In this document: positions 1-5,715 of the stretch, in pieces | Layout: every line of letters begins with the position of its first letter | How positions within the stretch are numbered: position 1 is the stretch's first letter | The notes under the pieces: model-generated | What the model was told of the DNA's origin: nothing | The model's database searches: none | What the model saw: only the letters and a program-made list of their open reading frames with translations | Position numbers and translations under genes: made by a program | Source of the DNA: an uncultured Bacteroidales bacterium | GTDB lineage: Bacteria > Bacteroidota > Bacteroidia > Bacteroidales > F082 | Direction of reading: 5' to 3' | Assembly: GCA_937884015.1 (NCBI GenBank) | Contig: CALGBV010000433.1 | Coordinates: 1-6,859 of the forward strand | DNA: 6,859 bases

Positions 1-2
1 TT

Positions 3-116
3 CCATGCACCACCAACAACCTTCACAAAATCTTTCAGAAAAGCTCCATCGACATTGCCTTGCTATGGCGCATCTCCGTGATTTTGGATTACAATTTCTT
101 TGAGGATATTCGGTAA
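3..116 (+). CDS. C-terminal fragment of a small HTH (XRE-like) protein, 5' end outside window
   Basis: An open frame enters from the left edge and ends at TAA 114-116, giving 37 residues and no start codon in the window. The tail reads KSSIDIALLWRISVILDYNF followed by FEDIR. The pattern of a short F-Q-K segment, then SID, then an L-x-R-I-S helix and a closing NFF resembles, from memory, the C-terminal half of small (about 70-residue) helix-turn-helix proteins common in Bacteroidota genomes. These are thought to bind DNA, but their targets are mostly unknown. The next gene starts about 150 bases downstream, so the two are probably not tightly coupled. The fragment is too short for a firm family call. 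The reading frame and stop are visible; the family is inference. Confidence 0.55.
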   Translation, partial: PCTTNNLHKIFQKSSIDIALLWRISVILDYNFFEDIR

Positions 117-265
117 CTATCCATTTTGGAGTGCAAATACAATCTATTTCAGATATTATACTTTAGAATTTCAAATTTTGAAACACATATATTTGCAACA
201 TATTATTTTAATTTTGTAATAAACATCTAATAACTAAAAGTATTAACAATTAAAAATTTCAGACT
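117..265. other. AT-rich intergenic region
   Basis: This gap between the HTH fragment and the first lipoprotein gene is very AT-rich and holds no reading frame I would call a gene. It includes one good match to the Bacteroides -7 promoter box (209-216). I see no clear hairpin terminator for the upstream gene, although runs of A and T are frequent. Confidence 0.6.
209..216 (+). promoter_or_regulatory. Candidate Bacteroidota -7 box (TAATTTTG) for the 266-646 lipoprotein gene
   Basis: TAATTTTG matches the Bacteroides sigma-ABfr -7 consensus TAnnTTTG. It would put transcription start near 223, leaving a leader of about 40 bases. No well-spaced TTTG -33 box is present: the nearest TTTG (192-195) is only 13 bases upstream instead of about 20. 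In sequence this AT-rich, chance matches are likely. Confidence 0.35.
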
Positions 266-646
266 ATGGTAAAAAAAGGCAAACACTTACTCTATGTCTT
301 CTCGCTCCTTTTAGTAGTTTTGGCGTTCTCGTCATGCAAGAAGGAAGAACAACCGAAAGACAAAATGTACAGATTGAACTGGAATGTTAGTGCAAGCACA
401 GACGCAGGCACATATACAGTTTTTTTGCATGAGTACAACTCCCTTAGCGAAGCCATTAAGCAAAACACCTGCAATGTTTCGTCAGGCGCAAGTTCCCTGT
501 ATATTGCAGATCCAAACGCAGTAAAAGTAAAAGTGTATCTCCAAGATTTTGGCAAGTGGGTCCAGCAGGTTTTCTATCTGTCAGAAGACAACGTTACTGA
601 AATCACTATAACCGACAACACGATTATCGGTCCTGACCAACCATAA
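266..646 (+). CDS. Small putative lipoprotein of unknown function
   Basis: This 126-residue protein starts with a basic MVKKGK tip and a hydrophobic helix (residues 8-21), followed by the lipobox-like segment FSSC with the modified cysteine at C24. KKEE directly after the cysteine is typical of Bacteroidota lipoproteins. The mature part (residues 25-126) is about 100 residues and rich in alternating polar and hydrophobic stretches, such as YTVFLHEY and VKVKVYLQDF. This suggests a small beta-sandwich exposed at the cell envelope. I do not recognise the family. The gene is preceded by an AT-rich region and closed by its own hairpin terminator, so it is probably monocistronic. The ATG at 266 is favoured because it places the signal peptide correctly at the N terminus. 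Lipidation is predicted from the motif; the function is unknown. Confidence 0.8.
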   Translation: MVKKGKHLLYVFSLLLVVLAFSSCKKEEQPKDKMYRLNWNVSASTDAGTYTVFLHEYNSLSEAIKQNTCNVSSGASSLYIADPNAVKVKVYLQDFGKWVQQVFYLSEDNVTEITITDNTIIGPDQP

Positions 647-687
647 GGACGTGAGTCCATATGCTTAATGGCACTAATTAAAACCAC

Positions 688-720
688 AAAAGAGGATGGC
701 AACTGTCATCCTCTTTTTTT
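688..720 (+). terminator. Rho-independent terminator after the 266-646 lipoprotein gene
   Basis: Arms 688-700 and 705-717 pair through 13 positions with one G-T wobble (699/706), around an AACT loop. The T-rich right side ends in a run of seven T (714-720). It lies about 40 bases past the stop codon. On the opposite strand the left flank supplies a shorter T run, so weak activity in that direction is possible. The hairpin is closely similar in sequence to the one at 2599-2635. Confidence 0.9.
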
Positions 721-831
721 GCATTATGCACATTAACCAAAATTGAAAATCTAAACGGCATTTTGAAAGCAGAAATCAGGTAACATTCAATAATTCAAAA
801 GCACTTTCTGAGAAACTGAAAGATTTTTACC

Positions 832-839
832 TACTTTTG
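832..839 (+). promoter_or_regulatory. Bacteroidota -7 promoter box (TACTTTTG) of the LOG-kinase/dCMP deaminase operon
   Basis: TACTTTTG fits the TAnnTTTG consensus and lies 14 bases before the ATG at 854. A possible -33 element, TTTCTG (805-810), is 21 bases upstream. Transcription would start near 846, giving a leader of under ten bases without a Shine-Dalgarno sequence. Very short leaders are common in this phylum. Confidence 0.6.
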
Positions 840-853
840 CAAAAATTTGAACG

Positions 854-2014
854 ATGAAAAGAAACAAGATTTGCATCTTTTGCGGCAGCAGCATGGGGTT
901 CGATGCCGTTTACAAGGAGAAGGCCGCCGAATTGGGTCAGGCTATGGCCGACAACGCTTGCGAACTTTACTACGGAGCCGGCAACGTTGGCCTAATGAAA
1001 ATCATTGCCGATACAATGCAGGAAAACCATTGCAAAGTTTCGGGCACCATCACGCACAAACTCAACAACATGGGCGTTGGCCGCAACGACATTGACGAAA
1101 TGATTCTGGTCGACTCAATGGCCGAGCGGAAGGCGATTCTGGAAGAAAAAGCAGATGCTTTCGTTGCCATGCCAGGCGGTTTCGGCACCATGGATGAGCT
1201 GTTTGAAGCCATCGTGCTGAGTCAGTTGCGCGTCTTCGACAAACCAGTAGCCCTTTTCAATGTCAACGGTTATTACGACCACCTGCTGGCTTGGATGCAA
1301 CACGCCGTTGATGAAGGTTTCGTCAGAAGCGAGCATCTCAACAATATCATCGTCAGCAGCGACCCGAAAGAACTCTTTGAACGCATCGATGCCTTCGAGC
1401 CCGTCGAAGTTCACAAATGGGTACATAACATCAAGAAAGAATCAGGACACAAGAAAATGATAGTAATAGGAATTACGGGAACTTTGGGCGCCGGCAAAGG
1501 CACCATCGTCGATTATCTGCTGAAAAACAAAGGCTTCAAGCATTATTCTGTCCGTGCTTACATTGCCGAGGAAATCACGCGCCGTGGCATGGAAGTCAAC
1601 CGTGACACTTTAACTGCAGTCGCTAACGACTTGCGCGCTTCACACAGTCCGAGCTACATCACCGACCAACTGTATCTGCGTGCCGTCGAAGAAGGGCAAA
1701 ACGCTGTGATTGAAAGCATCCGCACGCCTGGCGAAATACAATCGCTCCGACAAAAAGGTGAATTTTATCTTTTTGCCGTCGATGCCGACCAGAAAATCAG
1801 GTACGACCGCATTTACTTGCGCGGCTCCGAGACCGACCACGTCAGTTTCGAAACTTTCAAGATGAACGAAGAACGCGAGATGAGCAACACCGACCCGAAC
1901 AAGCAGAATCTTGGCGCTTGCATCAAAGCCGCCGATTACGTTTTCCAAAATAACGGCACAATGGAAGAACTTTATGCTGAAGTAGAAAAAGTCATTCAAA
2001 AAATCGAAAAATAA
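854..2014 (+). CDS. Fusion protein: LOG-family nucleotide phosphoribohydrolase domain plus P-loop nucleotide-kinase-like domain
   Basis: This 386-residue protein has two domains. Residues 4-190 form a LOG (TIGR00730, Rossmann-fold) domain: KICIFCGSS strand, glycine loop GAGNVGLM (41-48), MAERK (89-93) and the signature PGGFGTMDE (107-115). LOG enzymes release the base from nucleoside 5'-monophosphates, and the R92/E115 region is the expected catalytic site. Residues 202-386 form a P-loop kinase-like domain: Walker A GTLGAGKGT (209-217), then YSVRAYIAEEITRRG (231-245), VIESIRTPGE (285-294) and a lid-like EEREMS (339-344). Its layout resembles archaeal UPF0200 / dephospho-CoA-kinase-like proteins. 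The substrate is unknown; a nucleoside monophosphate is the best guess. Stand-alone LOG proteins are about 190 residues, so this is a full-length fusion joined by a short lysine-rich linker (193-201). The stop overlaps the next start (TAATG), which implies translational coupling to dCMP deaminase. The domain calls are secure; the combined role is inference. Confidence 0.88.
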   Translation: MKRNKICIFCGSSMGFDAVYKEKAAELGQAMADNACELYYGAGNVGLMKIIADTMQENHCKVSGTITHKLNNMGVGRNDIDEMILVDSMAERKAILEEKADAFVAMPGGFGTMDELFEAIVLSQLRVFDKPVALFNVNGYYDHLLAWMQHAVDEGFVRSEHLNNIIVSSDPKELFERIDAFEPVEVHKWVHNIKKESGHKKMIVIGITGTLGAGKGTIVDYLLKNKGFKHYSVRAYIAEEITRRGMEVNRDTLTAVANDLRASHSPSYITDQLYLRAVEEGQNAVIESIRTPGEIQSLRQKGEFYLFAVDADQKIRYDRIYLRGSETDHVSFETFKMNEEREMSNTDPNKQNLGACIKAADYVFQNNGTMEELYAEVEKVIQKIEK

Positions 2015-2520
2015 TGGAAGAACAGCACATCCGTCCCAGTTGGGATGATTATTTCCTGAATTTGGCCGACACCGTTTCGGAACGCGCCACCTGCAACCGT
2101 GGCCGTAGCGGCTGCGTCATCGTTAAGGACAAGCAGATTTTGGTCACCGGATATGTAGGGTCGCCAAAAGGTCTCCCCCATTGCGACGAAGTCGGGCATT
2201 TGTTCCGCAAGACCATTCACGAAGACGGCACTATCACCCAGCACTGCGTGCGCACCGTCCACGCCGAGCAGAACGCCATTTGTCAGGCTGCACGCCGTGG
2301 CATCGCTTTGGATGGCAGCACTTTGTATTGCCGCATGACACCTTGCCGCACCTGCGCCATGCTCATCATCAACTGCGGCATCGTCAGAGTGGTTTGTGAA
2401 CGCAAATACCATGATGGCGCAGAAACCGAAGAGATGTTCAGGCAAGTGGGCATCGAACTGGTTTACAAGTATGATGAAGTGCAGCAATACGAGGGACAGC
2501 GTTGCGACAACCAGAAATGA
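2014..2520 (+). CDS. Deoxycytidylate (dCMP) deaminase
   Basis: This 168-residue cytosolic zinc enzyme should convert dCMP to dUMP, the precursor for thymidylate synthesis. The N-terminal RPSWDDYFLNLA (7-18) and RSGCVIV (31-37) are typical of the dCMP deaminase branch. The deaminase core motifs are HAEQNA (83-88), with zinc ligand H83 and proton shuttle E85, and PCRTC (110-114), with zinc ligands C111 and C114. The insert at 55-80, with PHCDEVGH and QHC, carries Cys and His residues like those forming a second zinc site in T4-type dCMP deaminase. ATG at 2014-2016 shares one base with the preceding TAA, so synthesis is probably coupled to the LOG-kinase fusion. The length is normal for the family. 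Related ComE/RibD-type deaminases are less likely given the N-terminal motif. The family call is strong; allosteric control by dCTP/dTTP cannot be judged from sequence alone. Confidence 0.93.
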   Translation: MEEQHIRPSWDDYFLNLADTVSERATCNRGRSGCVIVKDKQILVTGYVGSPKGLPHCDEVGHLFRKTIHEDGTITQHCVRTVHAEQNAICQAARRGIALDGSTLYCRMTPCRTCAMLIINCGIVRVVCERKYHDGAETEEMFRQVGIELVYKYDEVQQYEGQRCDNQK

Positions 2521-2598
2521 TTTGTTTGCCGCGTCAGTCAAATTCTGAGACAATGGATATTGACATCAGTCTGTATTGACTTCACTAAACCACAAATA

Positions 2599-2635
2599 AG
2601 AAAACGAGGACGGCAAATTGTCGTCCTCGTTTTCT
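2599..2635. terminator. Bidirectional hairpin terminator between convergent genes
   Basis: Arms 2599-2614 and 2620-2635 pair through 16 positions (one G-T wobble, 2613/2621) around an AAATT loop. It lies 78 bases after the dCMP deaminase stop and 16 bases from the stop of the minus-strand lipoprotein (2652). Both outer stem ends are A/T-rich, giving a T-rich tract on either strand (GTTTTCTATT forward, GTTTTCTTATTT reverse). It therefore probably ends both transcripts. Confidence 0.85.
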
Positions 2636-2651
2636 ATTGCGTTGACCTAAC

Positions 2652-3140
2652 TTACTGTTTGATCAAAGTGCCAGTCATATCAGCGGTGACGACAACAGGA
2701 ATCGGGAAAGGGAGTTCTTCCAGAGTAATAGTGCCTTCGGCTTTGACATTGCCGACGACATCCAAGTTGTTACCATTCAGGTCACCTTTCAGATTGACGA
2801 GGAAGTTCATGTCTTGACCTTCAACAACAACATTTTGACTGAAAGGGTCGAAATCGACATGAGTGCCATTGCACAATCCTTTGACGCTGAAAATTTCACC
2901 ATCGAGATCGACGCTTGCGACCACTTCATCATCCTGGCCACCAGCGGTGAGCAGCAGCGAAACATCAAAACCTTGGTCTTCCAACACAAAAGGTTCTTCC
3001 ATAAGAGGTGTAGTCATGACAGCATCGCCAGAGATTGCGCCAGCGTAGTTACCGATGAATTTTTCGTTTTCTTTTTCCTTGTTGCAGGAAGCAAGGCCTA
3101 ATGAAACAAGGCACATTGCGATAATGAATAATTTCTTCAT
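2652..3140 (-). CDS. Putative lipoprotein, downstream member of a tandem paralogous pair
   Basis: This 162-residue protein has a classic lipoprotein signal: MKK, hydrophobic segment 4-16, and lipobox LASC with C19. A charged linker NKEKENEK follows. The mature domain opens with FIGNYAG (28-34), then a beta-rich body including LLLTAGGQDDEVVAS and FSVKGLCNGTHVDFDP, and ends in a strand reading VVTADMTGTLIKQ. The same landmarks occur in order in the neighbouring lipoprotein 3172-3708 (FLGNYSG, NLVAGSQDNQVVAN, FSMNGTISENKIVFDP), so the two are paralogs. It lies 31 bases downstream of that gene on the same strand, with no terminator between, and is probably co-transcribed. A calycin-like or immunoglobulin-like beta fold is possible, but I do not recognise the family and assign no function. 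The protein is low in cysteine and has no catalytic-looking motif. Confidence 0.85.
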   Translation of the reverse strand: MKKLFIIAMCLVSLGLASCNKEKENEKFIGNYAGAISGDAVMTTPLMEEPFVLEDQGFDVSLLLTAGGQDDEVVASVDLDGEIFSVKGLCNGTHVDFDPFSQNVVVEGQDMNFLVNLKGDLNGNNLDVVGNVKAEGTITLEELPFPIPVVVTADMTGTLIKQ

Positions 3141-3171
3141 AGTTGCTTGATATTAAGTTAATAAATAAAGT

Positions 3172-3708
3172 TTATCCAACTTTGTTGATGCGACCGACAG
3201 AAGTGCCATTCAACGGAAATGTCACAGGAATACCCAAAGCCTGAGCTGTAATGTTTCCGGCGGTCGTTCCGTCAAGATAGAGGTAATCCACATTCAACAG
3301 ATTATCGTGCATTAACGTGGCGGAATAATTGAATGTGATGTTGACAGAAGCATCAAGCGTATTGATGATTGGAAGATCTATGCTGATAAAATCTGTCAAA
3401 GCGACATCGATGGTTGCAGGATCGAAAACGATTTTGTTTTCACTGATGGTGCCATTCATTGAAAAATTCTGTCCATAAGCCACACAATTTGCAACAACCT
3501 GATTGTCTTGGCTGCCAGCCACCAAGTTCATGGTCAGATTCATGTCACTGACATCACTTTCGTGTTCGGTAAAGAAAGTGATTGTGGTCCGGGAGACCAG
3601 TTTCCCAGAATAATTGCCAAGGAACTGCATGTTTTCCGGATCGGGTTTTGAGCAACTGCTCACAGCCAAAGCGATGATACTTAAGGCTAAAATCAAATAC
3701 TTTTTCAT
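3172..3708 (-). CDS. Putative lipoprotein, upstream member of a tandem paralogous pair
   Basis: This 178-residue protein starts MKKYLIL with a hydrophobic stretch and lipobox VSSC (C19), then SKPDPENM. The mature domain begins FLGNYSG and contains LTMNLVAGSQDNQVVAN, FSMNGTISENKIVFDP and a long polar, alternating beta-rich stretch. It ends with ALGIPVTFPLNGTSVGRINKVG. The order and wording of these segments match the next gene (2652-3140). This copy is 16 residues longer, mainly because of an extra segment around HDNLLNVDYLYLDGT. Likely location is an envelope membrane, facing periplasm or surface. It is the first gene of a two-gene minus-strand unit and is divergent from the NhaC antiporter, with 135 bases between the two starts. 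No catalytic motif is visible and the function is unknown. Confidence 0.85.
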   Translation of the reverse strand: MKKYLILALSIIALAVSSCSKPDPENMQFLGNYSGKLVSRTTITFFTEHESDVSDMNLTMNLVAGSQDNQVVANCVAYGQNFSMNGTISENKIVFDPATIDVALTDFISIDLPIINTLDASVNITFNYSATLMHDNLLNVDYLYLDGTTAGNITAQALGIPVTFPLNGTSVGRINKVG

Positions 3709-3766
3709 AGGGTTAAATTAAATGGTTATACAATTTGCTTCAAAAAAAAGACATCAAATGGACTTG

Positions 3767-3774
3767 CAAATTTA
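3767..3774 (-). promoter_or_regulatory. Candidate -7 box (TAAATTTG, minus strand) for the lipoprotein pair
   Basis: Read on the minus strand, TAAATTTG matches TAnnTTTG. Transcription would begin near 3760, leaving about 50 bases of leader before the ATG at 3708. No convincing -33 TTTG is seen at the usual spacing. It lies in the 135-base gap shared with the divergent antiporter promoter. Confidence 0.4.
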
Positions 3775-3817
3775 ATACCAATTATCCGAATCTAGAACAT
3801 TTTGCCAAAATAATGCC

Positions 3818-3825
3818 TATTTTTG
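3818..3825 (+). promoter_or_regulatory. -7 promoter box (TATTTTTG) of the NhaC antiporter gene
   Basis: TATTTTTG matches TAnnTTTG and lies 18 bases before the ATG at 3844, so the leader would be about a dozen bases. A TTTG (3801-3804) lies upstream, but only 13 bases away instead of about 20. The box covers the in-frame TTG at 3823, which argues that this TTG is not the translation start. Confidence 0.55.
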
Positions 3826-3843
3826 CCACAAATATTCATCACA

Positions 3844-5502
3844 ATGAAAAAGAAAGCAGTGTTTATCAGCATATTTGCCCTATTGACCATTGGATTCGTT
3901 TTGCTTTATGTCTTAGGTCCTGTATGCGGGGTTATGCCCTTATGGCTATCCATATTGCCGCCCTTAGTGGCCATCATCATGGCGCTTATTCTGAAAGAAG
4001 TGTTTTCTTCGCTGTTTCTTGGCATCCTCACAGGCACCTTCATCATGGCGCTTTATACGGGTCAAGGACCTGCCGAAGCCTTGCTGGACGGCACCTTGCG
4101 GGTGGCTGACACCTATATGGTTGGCGCCCTTTTCGATGCCGACCACGTCAAAATCATTGTTTTCACCTTGCTTATCGGTGGCATGGTAAGAATCATATCC
4201 GTCAACGGCGGCATGCAAGGCGTGGTGAATTGGCTTTCGAAGAAAGCAAAAACGGCCCGCTCGGGACAGCTGATGACTTTCCTGATGGACTTGTGCGTGT
4301 TTTTTGATGACTATTCAAACACCTTGGTTGTGGGCAACACCATGCGTCCACTAGCCGACAAGCTTAAAATATCGCGCGAAAAACTTTCCTACATCGTTGA
4401 TTCCACATCGGCTCCAGTCGTTGCCGTAGCATTCGTCACCACTTGGATTGGCGCAGAGTTGAGCTATATCCAGCAAGGCATAGAAGCCGTCGGTTTGGAA
4501 ACATCCGCCTATTCCGTGTTCTTTCATTCACTGGCTTATAGTTTCTATCCATTTCTCACCCTAGCCTTTGTGCTGATGCTCATCCTCAGCGGCCGCGATT
4601 ACGGTCCTATGCTCAAGGCGGAACGAGCCGCCAGGCTTGCCAATGCGACAACATCTCCTGAAGAGATGGCGGAATCGCAAGAAACGCATATCACTGATGC
4701 CGTTTTACCCTTGATAGTACTGATTTTGGGGACTGTTACCGGTTTGGTTGCCACAGGCTATGATACAGCGGTGTGGTCAGACACCAACCTCAACTTTTTC
4801 TCCAAGATTTCTGCCACCATCGGCGACGCCGACTCCTATGTCGCTTTGCTTTGGGCTTCTACATTTTCCTTGCTGACCGCCATCATCATGACGATGCTAA
4901 GGGGAAAAATCAAATTCAACAAGCTCATGGAGGAAGTCATCGAAGGATTCAAGTCGATGTTTACCGCAGTCGTTATCCTAACCATGGCCTGGTCCATCGC
5001 TTTGGTGGCCAAAGACATGCACACGGCTGAGTTTGTCTCGCAATTGCTGCTAAAATGGTCACTCTCGCCAGGCTTAGTGCCCGTTCTCACTTTTGTTCTG
5101 GCTTGTCTGATAGGATTTTCAACCGGCACTTCATGGGGTACCATGGCCATTCTTTACCCACTCATTCTTCCGGCTTCATGGTTGCTCTGCCAAGAAAACG
5201 GTCTTGACCTTGATGCCAGCATGCCGTTATTCTACAATGTAGTCGCCTCGGTGATGGCAGGCGCAGTCATGGGCGACCATTGTTCGCCGATTTCCGACAC
5301 GACCATCATGAGTTCGTTAGCAAGCGACTGCGAACACCTGAAACACGTAGGGACACAAATGCCATACGCCTTGACAGTGGGCGGTGTGGCAATGCTGTCC
5401 GGAGTTTTGCCGACGGCATTTGGAGTGCCTTCATGGGTGGCATTTGCCGTGGCCATCGTTATTCTTTGGTTAATCGTGCGATTTATTGGGGAAAAGGTAT
5501 AA
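3844..5502 (+). CDS. nhaC: NhaC-family Na+/H+ antiporter
   Basis: This 552-residue integral membrane protein has roughly a dozen hydrophobic segments, starting with 7-25, 33-50, 54-70 and 103-120 and ending with 530-548. It contains the conserved NhaC features: FFDDYSN (153-159), RPLADK (168-173) with ISREKLSYIVDSTSAPV (176-192), STGTSWGTMA (426-435) and GDHCSPISDTT (477-487). Acidic and polar residues in these loops (D155, D156, D478, D485) are the likely ion-handling positions. The expected role is exchange of cytoplasmic Na+ for external H+, supporting pH and sodium homeostasis. Related members of the family exchange organic acids (MleN-type malate/lactate) or other substrates, so the substrate is not fixed by sequence alone. 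I chose ATG 3844 over the upstream TTG 3823 because the promoter -7 box covers the TTG and because MKKKAVF is a natural N terminus. It is probably transcribed alone. Confidence 0.9.
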   Translation: MKKKAVFISIFALLTIGFVLLYVLGPVCGVMPLWLSILPPLVAIIMALILKEVFSSLFLGILTGTFIMALYTGQGPAEALLDGTLRVADTYMVGALFDADHVKIIVFTLLIGGMVRIISVNGGMQGVVNWLSKKAKTARSGQLMTFLMDLCVFFDDYSNTLVVGNTMRPLADKLKISREKLSYIVDSTSAPVVAVAFVTTWIGAELSYIQQGIEAVGLETSAYSVFFHSLAYSFYPFLTLAFVLMLILSGRDYGPMLKAERAARLANATTSPEEMAESQETHITDAVLPLIVLILGTVTGLVATGYDTAVWSDTNLNFFSKISATIGDADSYVALLWASTFSLLTAIIMTMLRGKIKFNKLMEEVIEGFKSMFTAVVILTMAWSIALVAKDMHTAEFVSQLLLKWSLSPGLVPVLTFVLACLIGFSTGTSWGTMAILYPLILPASWLLCQENGLDLDASMPLFYNVVASVMAGAVMGDHCSPISDTTIMSSLASDCEHLKHVGTQMPYALTVGGVAMLSGVLPTAFGVPSWVAFAVAIVILWLIVRFIGEKV

Positions 5503-5530
5503 AAAAACAAGGCCGAAACCTCAGCCTTGT
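5501..5530 (-). terminator. Terminator of the initiator tRNA gene, overlapping the nhaC stop codon
   Basis: A 7-bp stem (5507-5513 with 5524-5530) and a ten-base loop lie directly after the tRNA on the minus strand. On that strand the stem is followed by seven T (5507 to 5501), the hallmark of intrinsic termination. On the plus strand the following sequence (CTTGTGTGT) is only weakly T-rich, so any effect on nhaC is likely weaker. The T run includes the last two bases of the nhaC stop codon. Confidence 0.75.
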
Positions 5531-5538
5531 CTTGTGTG

Positions 5539-5610
5539 TAGCGGGGGAAGGATTCGAACCTCCGACCTCCGGGTTATGAGCCCGACGAGCTGCCTCTGCT
5601 CTACCCCGCA
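5539..5610 (-). tRNA. Initiator tRNA-fMet, anticodon CAT
   Basis: On the minus strand this folds into a full 72-base cloverleaf: 7-position acceptor, D arm GAGC/GCTC, anticodon stem TCGGG/CCCGG with loop CTCATAA (anticodon at 5576-5578), variable loop AGGTC, and T arm GGAGG/CCTTC with TTCGAAT. Three stacked G-C pairs in the anticodon stem, an A11-U24 pair and an unpaired first acceptor position (U1 opposite U72) mark it as the initiator type rather than elongator methionine. Discriminator base is A73. CCA is not encoded, so it must be added by the CCA-adding enzyme. It carries formyl-methionine to start codons. It is transcribed away from era and ends in its own terminator. Confidence 0.93.
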
Positions 5611-5660
5611 TCGTGGGAAAAATTCATCGGAAAAACATTCTTTTCGTCTGAATTCGGCTG

Positions 5661-5668
5661 CAAAGATA
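5661..5668 (-). promoter_or_regulatory. -7 promoter box (TATCTTTG, minus strand) of the initiator tRNA gene
   Basis: TATCTTTG on the minus strand matches TAnnTTTG. A TTTG candidate -33 box (5694 to 5691, minus strand) lies 22 bases upstream, close to the usual spacing of about 20. Transcription would begin near 5654, leaving a leader of about 44 bases that RNase P would remove. The box is part of a symmetric inverted repeat shared with the era promoter. Confidence 0.6.
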
Positions 5669-5677
5669 AATATTTTG

Positions 5678-5685
5678 TTTCTTTG
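5678..5685 (+). promoter_or_regulatory. Candidate -7 promoter box (TTTCTTTG) for era
   Basis: TTTCTTTG differs from TAnnTTTG only at the second base. A TTCG (5653-5656) stands 21 bases upstream as a partial -33 match. Transcription would start near 5692, giving a leader of about 24 bases before ATG 5716. Its position mirrors the tRNA promoter on the other strand. Confidence 0.4.
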
Positions 5686-5715
5686 CAGCGCAAAAAAAGA
5701 AGAAAATTTTTCATT

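Larger units (their letters stand above)
5657..5689. repeat. 9-bp perfect inverted repeat spanning the tRNA/era divergent promoters
   Basis: GCTGCAAAG (5657-5665) and CTTTGCAGC (5681-5689) are exact reverse complements separated by 15 AT-rich bases. Each arm contains the TTTG end of an outward-facing -7 box plus the next bases toward the start site. The symmetry could simply reflect two copies of similar promoter sequence, or it could be an operator. Confidence 0.8.

Noticed and set aside
117..265. Riboswitch or small RNA in the AT-rich gap
   Set aside because: No conserved stem set or known aptamer motif is visible; the low complexity explains the apparent short pairings.
854..2520. Antiphage nucleotide-depletion defence system
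   Set aside because: A deaminase, a LOG domain and a kinase could fit such a theme. However, the deaminase is dCMP-type with housekeeping motifs, the neighbours are core genes, and no mobile-element or defence signature is present.
1996..2553. 185-residue open frame antisense to dCMP deaminase
   Set aside because: The plus-strand protein has all deaminase motifs. The antisense frame is a shadow, has no recognisable motif and runs through the coupled gene junction.
2814..3101. Plus-strand frames opposite the lipoprotein 2652-3140
   Set aside because: The minus strand has a clear lipoprotein signal peptide and a paralog next door; the plus frames show no signal or domain.
3735..4109. 124-residue plus-strand frame overlapping the start of nhaC
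   Set aside because: It is out of frame with the antiporter, spans the promoter and reads as low-quality His/Arg-rich sequence typical of a shadow frame.
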